From NCBI GenBank assembly GCA_964484045.1, contig CAZAEP010000016.1:1-19220 (forward strand): a stretch of 19,220 nt of DNA. Direction: 5' to 3'. Position numbers and translations under genes: made by a program. The notes beneath the pieces were generated by a model that was not told the origin of the DNA, searched no databases, and worked only from the letters and a program-made list of their open reading frames with translations. Below, piece after piece: positions 8,172 through 15,759 of this stretch. The DNA comes from J134 sp964484045 (GTDB lineage: Bacteria; Pseudomonadota; Alphaproteobacteria; Sphingomonadales; Rhodothalassiaceae). Positions within the stretch are counted from its first letter, which is position 1; each line of letters starts with the position of its first letter.

Positions 8172-8206
8172 TCACGGACTTGTGACGTCGCCTCACGCGG
8201 TTGTGA
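8172..8206 (+). promoter_or_regulatory. Tandem operator-like repeats TCAC-N6-GTGA upstream of the cytochrome cassette
   Basis: Two 14-bp elements, TCACGGACTTGTGA (8172-8185) and TCACGCGGTTGTGA (8193-8206), lie exactly 21 bp apart, two helical turns. Each is an inverted repeat (TCAC/GTGA), and they share TTGTGA on the right. The second extends to CTCAC-N6-GTGAG. This spacing is typical of cooperative binding by a dimeric regulator on one DNA face. The regulator is unknown. The sites lie 103-137 bp before the start of the first cytochrome gene. Confidence 0.6.
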
Positions 8207-8215
8207 GTCCCCTCT

Positions 8216-8229
8216 TTGATTCAGCGCAA
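8216..8229 (+). promoter_or_regulatory. FNR/FixK-type anaerobox candidate
   Basis: TTGATTCAGCGCAA matches the alphaproteobacterial FixK consensus TTG(A/C)-N6-(T/G)CAA in both half sites. If it acts as a class II activator site, transcription would begin near 8264, about 45 nt before the ATG at 8309. No convincing -35/-10 pair is seen, which fits an activator-dependent promoter. A 14-bp degenerate match can arise by chance, but it sits in the right place. Confidence 0.5.
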
Positions 8230-8308
8230 ACCGTCGCGCGCGCTTTGGGACCAAGCGGGCCCCGTCGTGCGGCCATGGACGGTCGCCTGTTTCTGAGGGG
8301 AATGAACA

Positions 8309-9898
8309 ATGACGGAACGGCTCCAAGGCAGGCTGTTTTCGGGGGCGGCAGCCCCCATCAGCCTCTTTGTCCTGATCTTGCTCCTGATCACCGGAATGTC
8401 GGCGCTGGCCGCCGAGCCCGGCGCCGCGCTCTTCGAGAGCAAGGGGTGCTCGGGATGTCACAGCATCGGCGGTCACGGCGGTGATGTCGGCCCGGCGCTC
8501 GATGCGGTGGGGGATCGATACACGCCGGAATGGCTTTTCATCTGGCTCAAGGATCCGGCTGCGGTGAAGCCGGGGACGATGATGCCCAATCTCGGGCTTA
8601 CCGACGAGGAGCGGGCCCATCTGGTGTTCTATCTCGCTTCGCTCAAGGGCGACGGCTCACGGGCGAAAGCGAAGTCCGCCCCGGTGCCGACGGTGCGGAC
8701 GAAGGCCGGGCTGCGCTCCAATCCACCCGACCTCAACCCCGTGGCGCCGGAAAACGACTATCTCGCCCTCGGCGCCCGGGAGGATTTCGTCGCCGCCCAG
8801 CGCTACACGCTGCAGGACCAGATCCAGAGCTTCATCCCGCCGAACTACGAGCCCGCGGTGACGCAGTCGGCCTTCGTTCTGCCACCGGGCTCGATGCGGG
8901 TTCTCTTCGCCTATCGCAATGCCACGCGAATCGATGAAAACGATGTCTTCGGACAGCGGGAGATCGGTGCGCGCTTCGTCGACTTCGATCTCGACCGCAG
9001 TTTCCTCGATTTCGATCTTTTCCTCGGCCTCGATGACAATGTCACGCTGCGGCTCAACCTTCCGGTCCTGAATGTCAGCCAGCGGGCCGAGCTCAATCCC
9101 GGCTTTCTGCCGCCGGTGCGGGTCTTTCCCCGGGCGAGCTATACCAAGGTCGGCGATCTCGGCCTGTTCGTGAAAAAGAAATTCGTCGACCAGGGGAACT
9201 TTCCCGTCGGCATCGCCGGCGTCGCCGCCGTCAGGCTGCCCACCGGCAGCCACAAGCTGCGCTTCGATCCGCGGACGGCGGCGAACATCAACGGCATGGA
9301 CATGCTCCTGCCCCTGCCCGCAGTCGATGAAAGCGGGGCCGTCACCCCCGGAACGGCCGACGGCACCTTCCGGCGCTTCACCAATGACGGACGTCTGCCC
9401 GCCCCGCTGCAGCCGGGGCTCGGGACCGTCTCGGGTGCCTTCGGGCTCTTCCTCACCCGGCAATTCGACGATTATTTCGTGCTCGGACGCGGGGCGATCC
9501 ATGGCGGCGCCCTTTACGAAATCCGGCCCGGGAAAGGCGGGGTCGATCCGGGCAACCGGCTGACCGCATTCGCCAGCTACGTAAAGCCGCTTTATCGCGA
9601 CAATCTCTCGCTCGATCTCAGCTATATCGCCAAGCGGCAGGGCGATGACTCCTACGCCGGCAAGATGCTGGTGCCGACGCCGAACGGACCCATGGTCGTC
9701 GGTCGCCCGGGCTTCAGCGGCGGCACGACGCAGTTCGCCGCGGCGAACATCATCATCGTGCCCAATCCGCTGTTTCGCATCACCGCCGGCGGCCTCTTCC
9801 GTTTTTCCCATCCCGGGCGCGGACCGGCACCGGACACGGTGTTTCGCATCGCCCTGCAATACACCTTCGCCTCCGGCCTCTTTCGCAGTGAAGGGTGA
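8309..9898 (+). CDS. Exported cytochrome c domain fused to a beta-barrel-like domain
   Basis: A 529-aa exported protein. Residues 1-35 form a Sec signal peptide (hydrophobic 16-30, cleavage likely after ALA-AEPG). Residues about 36-115 are a class I cytochrome c: heme-binding CSGCH (Cys47, Cys50, His51), an axial Met candidate in GTMMPN (91/92) and a C-terminal helix ERAHLVFYLASLKG. After a linker (115-175), residues about 185-520 are rich in alternating polar/hydrophobic strands with aromatic ends. They include AAVRLPTGSHKLRF, which resembles the LPTG strand of MetA-pathway-type outer-membrane barrels, and end in RIALQYTF near the C-terminus. I infer an outer-membrane barrel with a periplasmic heme. 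The architecture recalls fused cytochrome-porins such as Cyc2, but the heme domain here is a full mono-domain cytochrome, so it is not simply Cyc2. The start has GAGGGG eight bases upstream. Substrate is unknown. The next gene begins 5 bp after the stop. Confidence 0.8.
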   Translation: MTERLQGRLFSGAAAPISLFVLILLLITGMSALAAEPGAALFESKGCSGCHSIGGHGGDVGPALDAVGDRYTPEWLFIWLKDPAAVKPGTMMPNLGLTDEERAHLVFYLASLKGDGSRAKAKSAPVPTVRTKAGLRSNPPDLNPVAPENDYLALGAREDFVAAQRYTLQDQIQSFIPPNYEPAVTQSAFVLPPGSMRVLFAYRNATRIDENDVFGQREIGARFVDFDLDRSFLDFDLFLGLDDNVTLRLNLPVLNVSQRAELNPGFLPPVRVFPRASYTKVGDLGLFVKKKFVDQGNFPVGIAGVAAVRLPTGSHKLRFDPRTAANINGMDMLLPLPAVDESGAVTPGTADGTFRRFTNDGRLPAPLQPGLGTVSGAFGLFLTRQFDDYFVLGRGAIHGGALYEIRPGKGGVDPGNRLTAFASYVKPLYRDNLSLDLSYIAKRQGDDSYAGKMLVPTPNGPMVVGRPGFSGGTTQFAAANIIIVPNPLFRITAGGLFRFSHPGRGPAPDTVFRIALQYTFASGLFRSEG

Positions 9899-9903
9899 GT
9901 TCC

Positions 9904-12162
9904 ATGAAAGTTGCAAGATCGCTGATACCGCTGATCGCGCTGGGCGCGGTTCTGACCGTGCCCGCCGCCCATGCGTCCGATTTCATCGCCTGGCCCGACG
10001 GGCGCAAGGTGAAGGTCGTGCAGCCCAATCGGCAGGTCGATCTGTCATCGCTCTATACCGGGGTCCGGGGGCGCGTCCTCGATCACCGCTTCGAGACCAA
10101 CGAGGCGCTCTATCTGGCCAACGAGATCTATCTCTCGGGAACCGAGTTCTTCCTTCGCGCCAGCGCCGCCGGCGTGCCGAGCGCGCATGACCGGGCCTTC
10201 TCCTACATCACCAATGTCGAGGCCTACTGGTACTCGCGCTACAATCTGATGTCGCTCACCACGCAATCGCGCTGCGGCATCGGGGTCGTGCACGGTCCCT
10301 ATCTCGAGCTTCGGGCGCGCAAGTCGACGGCGCTCAATCAGTTCGGACGCTTTCGGGGCGAACTGCCGCTGTCGAACAAGGACGTGATGCTGACGCAGGT
10401 GATCGCGTCCTATCTCGAACGCACCGGCATGCCGGAGAAATTCGAGAACGCGGTGCCGACCATGCTCGAATTCGCAAGCTGCGATCCGAAGCTCGTCCTG
10501 CCGGTCGACCTCCGTCCCGACGGGCACGATCGTCCCGGCTATCTCGACAATTTCTGGGGCCAGCGCTGGGATTTCGACGGCATGGAAAAAATCATCGACA
10601 TGGGCGGCGTGGCGCAGTCGATGCTGAAGAAGGTGCTGTGGGCGAAGTTCTTCCTGCGCCGCAATCACACCGATGACGACTTCCCCGGCGAGGTCTTTCT
10701 CGGCAACAATGCCGAGGACGGTCTGCGCGGCGCCATGCTCACGCTCGAATCGGTGTCGACGATGCTGATGGCGAAATCGGCGCTTTTCGCCGATGCCAGG
10801 GGCAGGAAACTCGGCGGCATCGATCCCCGGCACTACGATCCCGCGGCGGGGCTGCGCTATCTGCCGCACCGCATCGATCCCGAGCTCATCTACATGACCG
10901 ACATGCCGGTGCGCCACTACGACTTCGCCATTGCGGACCGGGCGAGCGCGCTCTGGGATCAGGCCTCCTGGCTGTGGGCGCTCAGCGAATTCTACGACTA
11001 TTCCAATCCGCGCCGGCGCGACAACTGGGATCATGTCTTCGGCTACCAGACGCCCTATGACGGCTCGATCATGGAGCAGAAATACAATCTGCTCGCGCGC
11101 CTGCTCGCGCGCGTCGTCTTCGACAATATCCGCGCCCAGCATCTGCGCGACGGCCGTCTGGTCTCGCATTGGACCCCCGGGGCCGGCGCGGGAGACGACA
11201 TCGCGATGCGGGACCTCTCGCTCGCGGTGGTGGCGCTTGCACGCTATGCCGAGACCATGGACCTCGATCCCGACCGGCAGGCCGCGGCGAAGGCGCTTGT
11301 GCAGAGCGCGGCGGAGCATCTGGTCGGGATGGCCGATGGCCACGGCCTCTATGCGGCGCGCTATGACGTGTCGCAGGGCACCGCTGCGGGCGAGGAAACG
11401 GCGACCGCCCAGGCCTTCGCCGTCCGGGCTCTGCTGGCGGCGTACGAATTGACGGACGATGCGAAGTTTCTCACCGCCGCCCGGCGCACGTCGGAGGCAT
11501 GGGACGATCTCTTCTGGGACGCGGATGCGGGGCTCTACCGCAACCGCCCCGAAGACGACCGCGTCGTCTATCGCCCGCATGACGTCGCGGCCATTCTTGC
11601 CGCCCTGCGCGAACGGATCCTGATCGATCGCGATCCCGAAGAGCTGCGCCGCTTCAAGCTCTTTTTCGTGCAGAGCGTCGATCGCAGCGGTCTCATGCAG
11701 TCGGAAGACATCTTCACCGGCGAGAAGATCGATCGCGTGCGCGCCGGGGAGATGGACAGCGACGGCGACGGCATCCCCTTTCTCGGCAGCAAGGCGGCGC
11801 ATGGTGCGGCGCTCGTCTTCGCCTCCGAGGTCGGCTTCGATCTGAGCGAGGCGGGAGCGTCCTTGGCGGCGAAGCCCGCGCCGCCGTCAGCGCGTCCCGC
11901 CACGGGGGCCGCCATCTTCGCCGCCAATTGCGCCATCTGCCATGGCGACGGCGGTATCGGCAATGAAGGTCCGCGCCTTGTCGACAATCCCTATGTCCAG
12001 CTCACCGGTCATGCCGGTGTCGCCCAGACGGTCGCCAACGGGCGCTCCGGCGTCGGCATGCCGGCCTGGGGCGGCGTCCTGACGAAGGACGAGATCGATG
12101 CGGTGGTCGATTATATCCGCGGGCTCGGCGGTGACGTCGCCGATGCCGGGAGCGAGGGCTGA
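9904..12162 (+). CDS. Exported helical-toroid-like protein with C-terminal cytochrome c domain
   Basis: A 752-aa exported protein that I do not recognise as a characterised enzyme. Residues 1-24 are a signal peptide (cleavage near AHA-SDF). Residues about 45-645 are mostly helical with aromatic-rich loops. The part from about 430 to 545 (EETATAQAFAVRALLAAYEL, then KFLTAARRTSEAWDDLFWD) resembles repeats of six-hairpin (alpha/alpha) toroid proteins such as glycosidase-like or YyaL-like folds. A DxDxDG calcium-loop candidate, MDSDGDGIPF, is at 617-626. Residues about 665-745 form a class I cytochrome c with CAICH (Cys676, Cys679, His680) and axial Met719 in VGMPAW. Three further cysteines occur (Cys124, 193 and others). 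The ATG at 9904 was chosen over a GTG at 9895 because AAGGG precedes it at suitable spacing. It follows the barrel-cytochrome gene by 5 bp, so the two are probably co-expressed as partners in one electron-transfer or oxidation system. Confidence 0.8.
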   Translation: MKVARSLIPLIALGAVLTVPAAHASDFIAWPDGRKVKVVQPNRQVDLSSLYTGVRGRVLDHRFETNEALYLANEIYLSGTEFFLRASAAGVPSAHDRAFSYITNVEAYWYSRYNLMSLTTQSRCGIGVVHGPYLELRARKSTALNQFGRFRGELPLSNKDVMLTQVIASYLERTGMPEKFENAVPTMLEFASCDPKLVLPVDLRPDGHDRPGYLDNFWGQRWDFDGMEKIIDMGGVAQSMLKKVLWAKFFLRRNHTDDDFPGEVFLGNNAEDGLRGAMLTLESVSTMLMAKSALFADARGRKLGGIDPRHYDPAAGLRYLPHRIDPELIYMTDMPVRHYDFAIADRASALWDQASWLWALSEFYDYSNPRRRDNWDHVFGYQTPYDGSIMEQKYNLLARLLARVVFDNIRAQHLRDGRLVSHWTPGAGAGDDIAMRDLSLAVVALARYAETMDLDPDRQAAAKALVQSAAEHLVGMADGHGLYAARYDVSQGTAAGEETATAQAFAVRALLAAYELTDDAKFLTAARRTSEAWDDLFWDADAGLYRNRPEDDRVVYRPHDVAAILAALRERILIDRDPEELRRFKLFFVQSVDRSGLMQSEDIFTGEKIDRVRAGEMDSDGDGIPFLGSKAAHGAALVFASEVGFDLSEAGASLAAKPAPPSARPATGAAIFAANCAICHGDGGIGNEGPRLVDNPYVQLTGHAGVAQTVANGRSGVGMPAWGGVLTKDEIDAVVDYIRGLGGDVADAGSEG

Positions 12163-12172
12163 CACCACTCGC

Positions 12173-12210
12173 GGGAGGCGTGCTGCCCAATCGCCGGCGT
12201 CGCGCCTCCC
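12173..12210 (+). terminator. Inverted repeat after the cytochrome cassette, possible terminator
   Basis: GGGAGGCG (12173-12180) pairs perfectly with CGCCTCCC (12203-12210) around a 22-nt loop that is itself GC-rich. No T-tract follows. It starts 10 bp after the stop of the second cytochrome gene and could end the cassette transcript before ubiD. Confidence 0.35.
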
Positions 12211-12239
12211 CACGCTCCCGCCCGTGTTTGCGGCGGGGC

Positions 12240-12268
12240 TTCCCGCTCCGGCGTCGCCCGGCTATAAC
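12240..12268 (+). promoter_or_regulatory. Candidate promoter for a leaderless ubiD transcript
   Basis: TATAAC (-10, 5/6; 12263-12268) ends six bases before the ubiD ATG, with weak TTCCCG 17 bp upstream. No ribosome binding site lies between. Transcription would start at or next to the ATG, giving a leaderless mRNA. Confidence 0.5.
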
Positions 12269-12274
12269 CCGGTC

Positions 12275-13759
12275 ATGTCATTTTCCGATCTCAGGGATTT
12301 CATCGCCCATCTCGAGCGCGAAGACGCGCTGGTGCGGGTCTCCGAGCCGGTCTCGACCGACCTCGAGATGACCGAGATCGCACGCCGCGTGATCGCGCGC
12401 GGCGGGCCGGCGATCCTGTTCGAGCAGGTGGTGAGCGAGCGCGGCACGCGCGCCGAAATGCCGGTTCTGGTCAATCTCTTCGGCACCGTCGCGCGGGTCG
12501 CGGCGGGCATCGGGCGCGCGCCCGACGAGCTGCGTGCGGTCGGTGAGACGCTCGCCTTTCTCCGTCAGCCCGAACCGCCCAAAGGGGTGAAGGCGGCGTT
12601 CGAGATGCTGCCGCTGGCGCGCCAGGTGATGGCGATGCGGCCCAGACGCGTCAAGCGCGCGCCATGCCAGGAGGTGGTCCTCGAGGGCGCGGCGGCCGAT
12701 CTCGACCGGCTGCCGATCCAGACCTGCTGGCCCGGCGAGCCGGCGCCGCTCATCACCTGGCCGCTGGTCGTCACCAGGGGGCCGGGCGAGGCGCCCGAGG
12801 ATGCGCCCAATCTCGGCATCTACCGGATGCAGAAGCTCGATCGCCGGCGCACCCTCATGCGCTGGCTCGCGCATCGCGGCGGAGCGCAGCATTTCGCCCG
12901 CTGGAAGGCGACCCGCTCGGAGCCCTTCCCCGTCGCGGTGGTCATCGGCAGCGACCCGGCGACGATCGTCGCCGCCGTCGCCCCGGTTCCGGACACCTTG
13001 TCGGAATATCAGTTCGCGGGCCTCCTGCGCGGCAGGCCGGTCGATCTCGTCGCCTGCAGGACGGTGCCGCTGGAGGTGCCCGCGAATGCCGAGATCGTGC
13101 TCGAGGGCCATGTCAGCCTCAGCGAAACCGCGCCCGAAGGGCCCTACGGGGATCACACCGGCTATTACAACGCGGTCGAGCCCTTTCCGGTGTTCACCCT
13201 GAGCGCCATCACCATGCGCGAACGGCCGATCTATCTCTCGACCTACACCGGCCGCCCGCCCGACGAGCCGAGCGTGCTCGGGGAGGCATTGAACGAGATC
13301 TTCATCCCGCTGCTCCGGCAGCAGTTTCCCGAGATCGTCGATTTCTGGCTGCCGCCCGAGGGCTGCTCCTACCGCATCGCCGTCGTCCGCATGAGGAAGG
13401 CCTATCCCGGGCACGCGAAGCGCGTGATGATGGGGGTGTGGTCCTATCTACGGCAATTCCTCTATACGAAATTCGTCATCGTCGTCGACGACGACATCGA
13501 CGCACGCTCATGGGCCGACGTGATGTGGGCGATCGCGACCCGCATGGATCCGGTGCGCGACACGGTGCTCGTCGAGAACACGCCGATCGACTATCTCGAC
13601 TTCGCCTCCCCGGTGGCGGGGCTCGGCGGCAAGATGGGGCTCGATGCGACCGACAAATGGCCGGGCGAGACGACGCGGGACTGGGGGCGCAGGATCGATA
13701 TGGACGCGGCGGTGATCCGCGCCATCGACGCCAAATGGCCGAAGCTCGGCCTCGACTAG
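12275..13759 (+). CDS. ubiD: UbiD-family decarboxylase (4-hydroxy-3-polyprenylbenzoate decarboxylase)
   Basis: A 494-aa UbiD, close to the 497 aa of E. coli. UbiD uses prenylated FMN supplied by UbiX to decarboxylate 4-hydroxy-3-polyprenylbenzoate in ubiquinone biosynthesis. NLGIYRMQ (about 179-186) holds the Asn and Arg of the prFMN/metal site. SETAPEGPYGDHTGYYN (about 283-299) is the UbiD signature with the acidic catalytic residues. DKWPGET near the C-terminus is also typical. An in-frame upstream extension exists, but the family N-terminus (SFSDLRDFIAHLEREDALVRV) fits the ATG at 12275. There is no ribosome site but a TATAAC box just upstream. It is convergent with the next gene. ubiX is not in the window. 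Substrate assignment rests on length and overall similarity; related non-oxidative aromatic decarboxylases share the fold. Confidence 0.93.
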   Translation: MSFSDLRDFIAHLEREDALVRVSEPVSTDLEMTEIARRVIARGGPAILFEQVVSERGTRAEMPVLVNLFGTVARVAAGIGRAPDELRAVGETLAFLRQPEPPKGVKAAFEMLPLARQVMAMRPRRVKRAPCQEVVLEGAAADLDRLPIQTCWPGEPAPLITWPLVVTRGPGEAPEDAPNLGIYRMQKLDRRRTLMRWLAHRGGAQHFARWKATRSEPFPVAVVIGSDPATIVAAVAPVPDTLSEYQFAGLLRGRPVDLVACRTVPLEVPANAEIVLEGHVSLSETAPEGPYGDHTGYYNAVEPFPVFTLSAITMRERPIYLSTYTGRPPDEPSVLGEALNEIFIPLLRQQFPEIVDFWLPPEGCSYRIAVVRMRKAYPGHAKRVMMGVWSYLRQFLYTKFVIVVDDDIDARSWADVMWAIATRMDPVRDTVLVENTPIDYLDFASPVAGLGGKMGLDATDKWPGETTRDWGRRIDMDAAVIRAIDAKWPKLGLD

Positions 13760-13783
13760 ACGCGCATGGGGGGAATGGTGCGG

Positions 13784-14185
13784 TCAGGCGCGGATGTCGA
13801 CGCGGCTGCCGCGCGGCTGCCGCCGTTCGGCGATGCGCTGGGCGTCGAAGCTCTCGCGGTCGCGCTGCGCTTCGGTGCGGCGCGTGTCCCGCGCGTCCTC
13901 GCTTTCCGAACGTTCGCGGATTTCCGCTCCCCGGCTTTCGCGCGCCTCGGCCGCGCGGTCGCCGGCCCCGGCGTCGGCCGGGGTGCGGCTCACGGCGTCG
14001 GGAGAGGCGCTCGCGCGCCGCGCTTCCGCCGACAGATCGACGATGACAGCGGAATCGCGGCCTTCGCCACGGGCCGTCGAGCCGCCGCTCGAAGGCCCGT
14101 TGCCCTCGCGCGCCGGCGGGGTCACCTGCTGCGCATTGGGATTGCTGATCAGCCCCGAAAGGCCACCGTCTCCGATGAGAGCCAT
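13784..14185 (-). CDS. Charged low-complexity hypothetical protein (133 aa)
   Basis: I do not recognise this protein. It starts MALIGDGGLSGLISNPNAQQ and has a Gly/Ser-rich stretch. A short hydrophobic motif VIVDLSAEARR (about 47-57) is followed by a long Arg/Glu/Ala/Asp-rich tail that is probably disordered or weakly helical. There is no signal peptide, membrane segment or cysteine. The V-DLS-EAR motif is seen in several short alphaproteobacterial proteins of unknown role, some linked to flagella, so a motility link is only a guess. A strong ribosome site (AAGAGGAG, six bases before ATG 14185) supports it being a gene. Upstream, at 14261-14276, is a CtrA-like box. It is convergent with ubiD (24 bp between stops) and lies downstream of tldD on the same strand. 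Confidence 0.6.
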   Translation of the reverse strand: MALIGDGGLSGLISNPNAQQVTPPAREGNGPSSGGSTARGEGRDSAVIVDLSAEARRASASPDAVSRTPADAGAGDRAAEARESRGAEIRERSESEDARDTRRTEAQRDRESFDAQRIAERRQPRGSRVDIRA

Positions 14186-14260
14186 GCGTCACTCCTCTTG
14201 CGGCGGGACAAGGCAGACACGCCTTTTCCACCTGCTTGACGCGGATTCGACCATGAAATC

Positions 14261-14276
14261 GTTAAGGAATTCTTAG
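14261..14276 (-). promoter_or_regulatory. CtrA-like binding box
   Basis: On the minus strand the sequence reads CTAA-GAATTCC-TTAAC, one mismatch from the alphaproteobacterial CtrA consensus TTAA-N7-TTAAC. It lies about 76 bp upstream of the 133-aa gene start, and the region is locally AT-rich. CtrA control would tie that gene to cell-cycle or motility regulation. Confidence 0.45.
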
Positions 14277-14285
14277 GAAAGGATC

Positions 14286-14297
14286 CGATTCGAATCG
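14286..14297. repeat. 12-bp perfect palindrome
   Basis: CGATTCGAATCG is fully self-complementary and lies between the tldD stop (14320) and the CtrA-like box. It could be an operator or a weak transcription stop; no T-run follows. Confidence 0.3.
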
Positions 14298-14319
14298 AAA
14301 GTCGGGGCCACGGGCGCGC

Positions 14320-15759
14320 TCAGGCCGTGCCGCCGACGACGAGCTCGTCGACGAGCAGCGTCGGCTGTCCGACACCGACGGGCACCGACTGTCCGGCCTT
14401 GCCGCAGGTCCCGATGCCGGGATCGAGGGCCATGTCGTTGCCGATCATGCGGACCCGGGTGAGCACGTCGGGACCGTTGCCGATGAGCGTCGCGCCCTTC
14501 ACGGGCTCGGCGATCCGACCCTTCCGGATGCGATAGGCCTCGGTACAGGAGAAGACGAACTTGCCGCTCGTGATATCCACCTGGCCGCCGCCGAAATTGA
14601 CCGCATAGATGCCGTCCGGCACGGCGGCGATGATCTCGGCCGGTTCATGCGGGCCGGCGAGCATGAAGGTGTTGGTCATGCGCGGCATGGGCTGATGCGC
14701 ATGCGATTCGCGCCGTCCGTTGCCGGTCGCCGGCATTCCCGTCAGCCGGGCATTGAGGCGGTCCTGCAGATAGCCTTTGAGAATGCCGTCCTCGATCAGC
14801 ACGGTGCGGCTCGTCGGCGTGCCCTCGTCGTCGACATTGAGCGAGCCGCGGCGGCCCGCGATCGTGCCGTCATCGACCACGGTGACCCCGGGCGCCGCGA
14901 CCCGCTCGCCGAGAAGCCCGGCGAAGGCCGAGGTCTTCTTGCGATTGAAGTCGCCCTCGAGACCGTGCCCGACCGCCTCGTGGAGCAGCACGCCCGGCCA
15001 GCCGGGGCCGAGCACCACCGGCATCGTGCCTGCCGGCGCGGCGACGCTTTCGAGATTGACCTCGGCCATGCGCAGGGCCTCGTCGACATAGTGCCGCCAC
15101 AGCGCCGGATCGAAGAAGGCGTCATAGCCGTGCCGCCCGCCGCCGCCGTGGCAGCCGCTCTCCATGCGCTCGCCCGATCGCAGGACGAGAGAGACATTGA
15201 GCCGCACGAGGGGGCGGATGTCGCGCAGCCGGCGGCCGTCGGCGCGCAGGATCTCGACCACCTGCCAGCAGCCGCCGAGGGAAACGCTCACCTGTGCCAC
15301 CCGCGGGTCCCTGTCGCGGGCATAGGAGTCGATCGCCTGCAGAAGCGCGACCTTGGCCGCGAAATCGCGGCCGTCGACCGGATTGTCGGGAGCATAGAGC
15401 CGGCGATTGGTGCCGAGCGGCGCCTCGATCCGCGTCACGTGACGGCTTCCCGCCGCCGCCGAGCGGATCGCGCGCACGGTTTCGGCGGCGCGCGCGATCG
15501 TCTCCTCGTCGAGGACATTGGCATGGGCATAGCCGGCCGCATCGCCGAGGACCCCCCGCAGGCCGAAGCCCCGGGTGCTGTCGAAGGAAGCGGCCCTGAG
15601 GCGCCCGTCGTCGAAATGCAACGCCTCCGACTGCGCGTATTCGAAAAAGAGCTCGCCGTCGTCGAGGTCTCCGAGCGCGTCTTCCACGAGGCGCTCGATC
15701 CGCCGCGGGTCAAGGCCGGCAGCGGCATGGAAATCGTGGTCGGAAAGGGCGGGCGTCAT
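14320..15759 (-). CDS. tldD: Metalloprotease TldD
   Basis: A 479-aa TldD (E. coli 481 aa), the zinc-bearing subunit of the cytoplasmic TldD-TldE (PmbA) protease. That protease trims unfolded peptides such as microcin B17 precursor and the CcdA antitoxin. The metal motif HEAVGHGLEGD is at about 260-270 (His260, Glu261, His265), and the third ligand is the Cys in GKFVFSCTEAYRI near residue 430. GGQVDITSG and IGNGPDVL are further family blocks. ATG 15759 was chosen because a promoter-like TTGGCC-N17-TATGTT sits just upstream, leaving a short leader with AAGGAG. In-frame ATGs at 15789 and 15813 would fall within that promoter. The TldE partner is not present. tldD next to coxB is a common alphaproteobacterial arrangement. 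Confidence 0.95.
   Translation of the reverse strand: MTPALSDHDFHAAAGLDPRRIERLVEDALGDLDDGELFFEYAQSEALHFDDGRLRAASFDSTRGFGLRGVLGDAAGYAHANVLDEETIARAAETVRAIRSAAAGSRHVTRIEAPLGTNRRLYAPDNPVDGRDFAAKVALLQAIDSYARDRDPRVAQVSVSLGGCWQVVEILRADGRRLRDIRPLVRLNVSLVLRSGERMESGCHGGGGRHGYDAFFDPALWRHYVDEALRMAEVNLESVAAPAGTMPVVLGPGWPGVLLHEAVGHGLEGDFNRKKTSAFAGLLGERVAAPGVTVVDDGTIAGRRGSLNVDDEGTPTSRTVLIEDGILKGYLQDRLNARLTGMPATGNGRRESHAHQPMPRMTNTFMLAGPHEPAEIIAAVPDGIYAVNFGGGQVDITSGKFVFSCTEAYRIRKGRIAEPVKGATLIGNGPDVLTRVRMIGNDMALDPGIGTCGKAGQSVPVGVGQPTLLVDELVVGGTA

Noticed and set aside
8181..8196. CRP-like site TGTGA...TCAC
   Set aside because: The spacer is seven rather than six bases, and the outward-facing TCAC-N6-GTGA dyads with 21-bp periodicity explain the sequence better.
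10045..11802. Minus-strand open frame (585 codons) inside the toroid-cytochrome gene
   Set aside because: Antisense to a coherent exported protein with heme motif; no motifs in the reverse frame.
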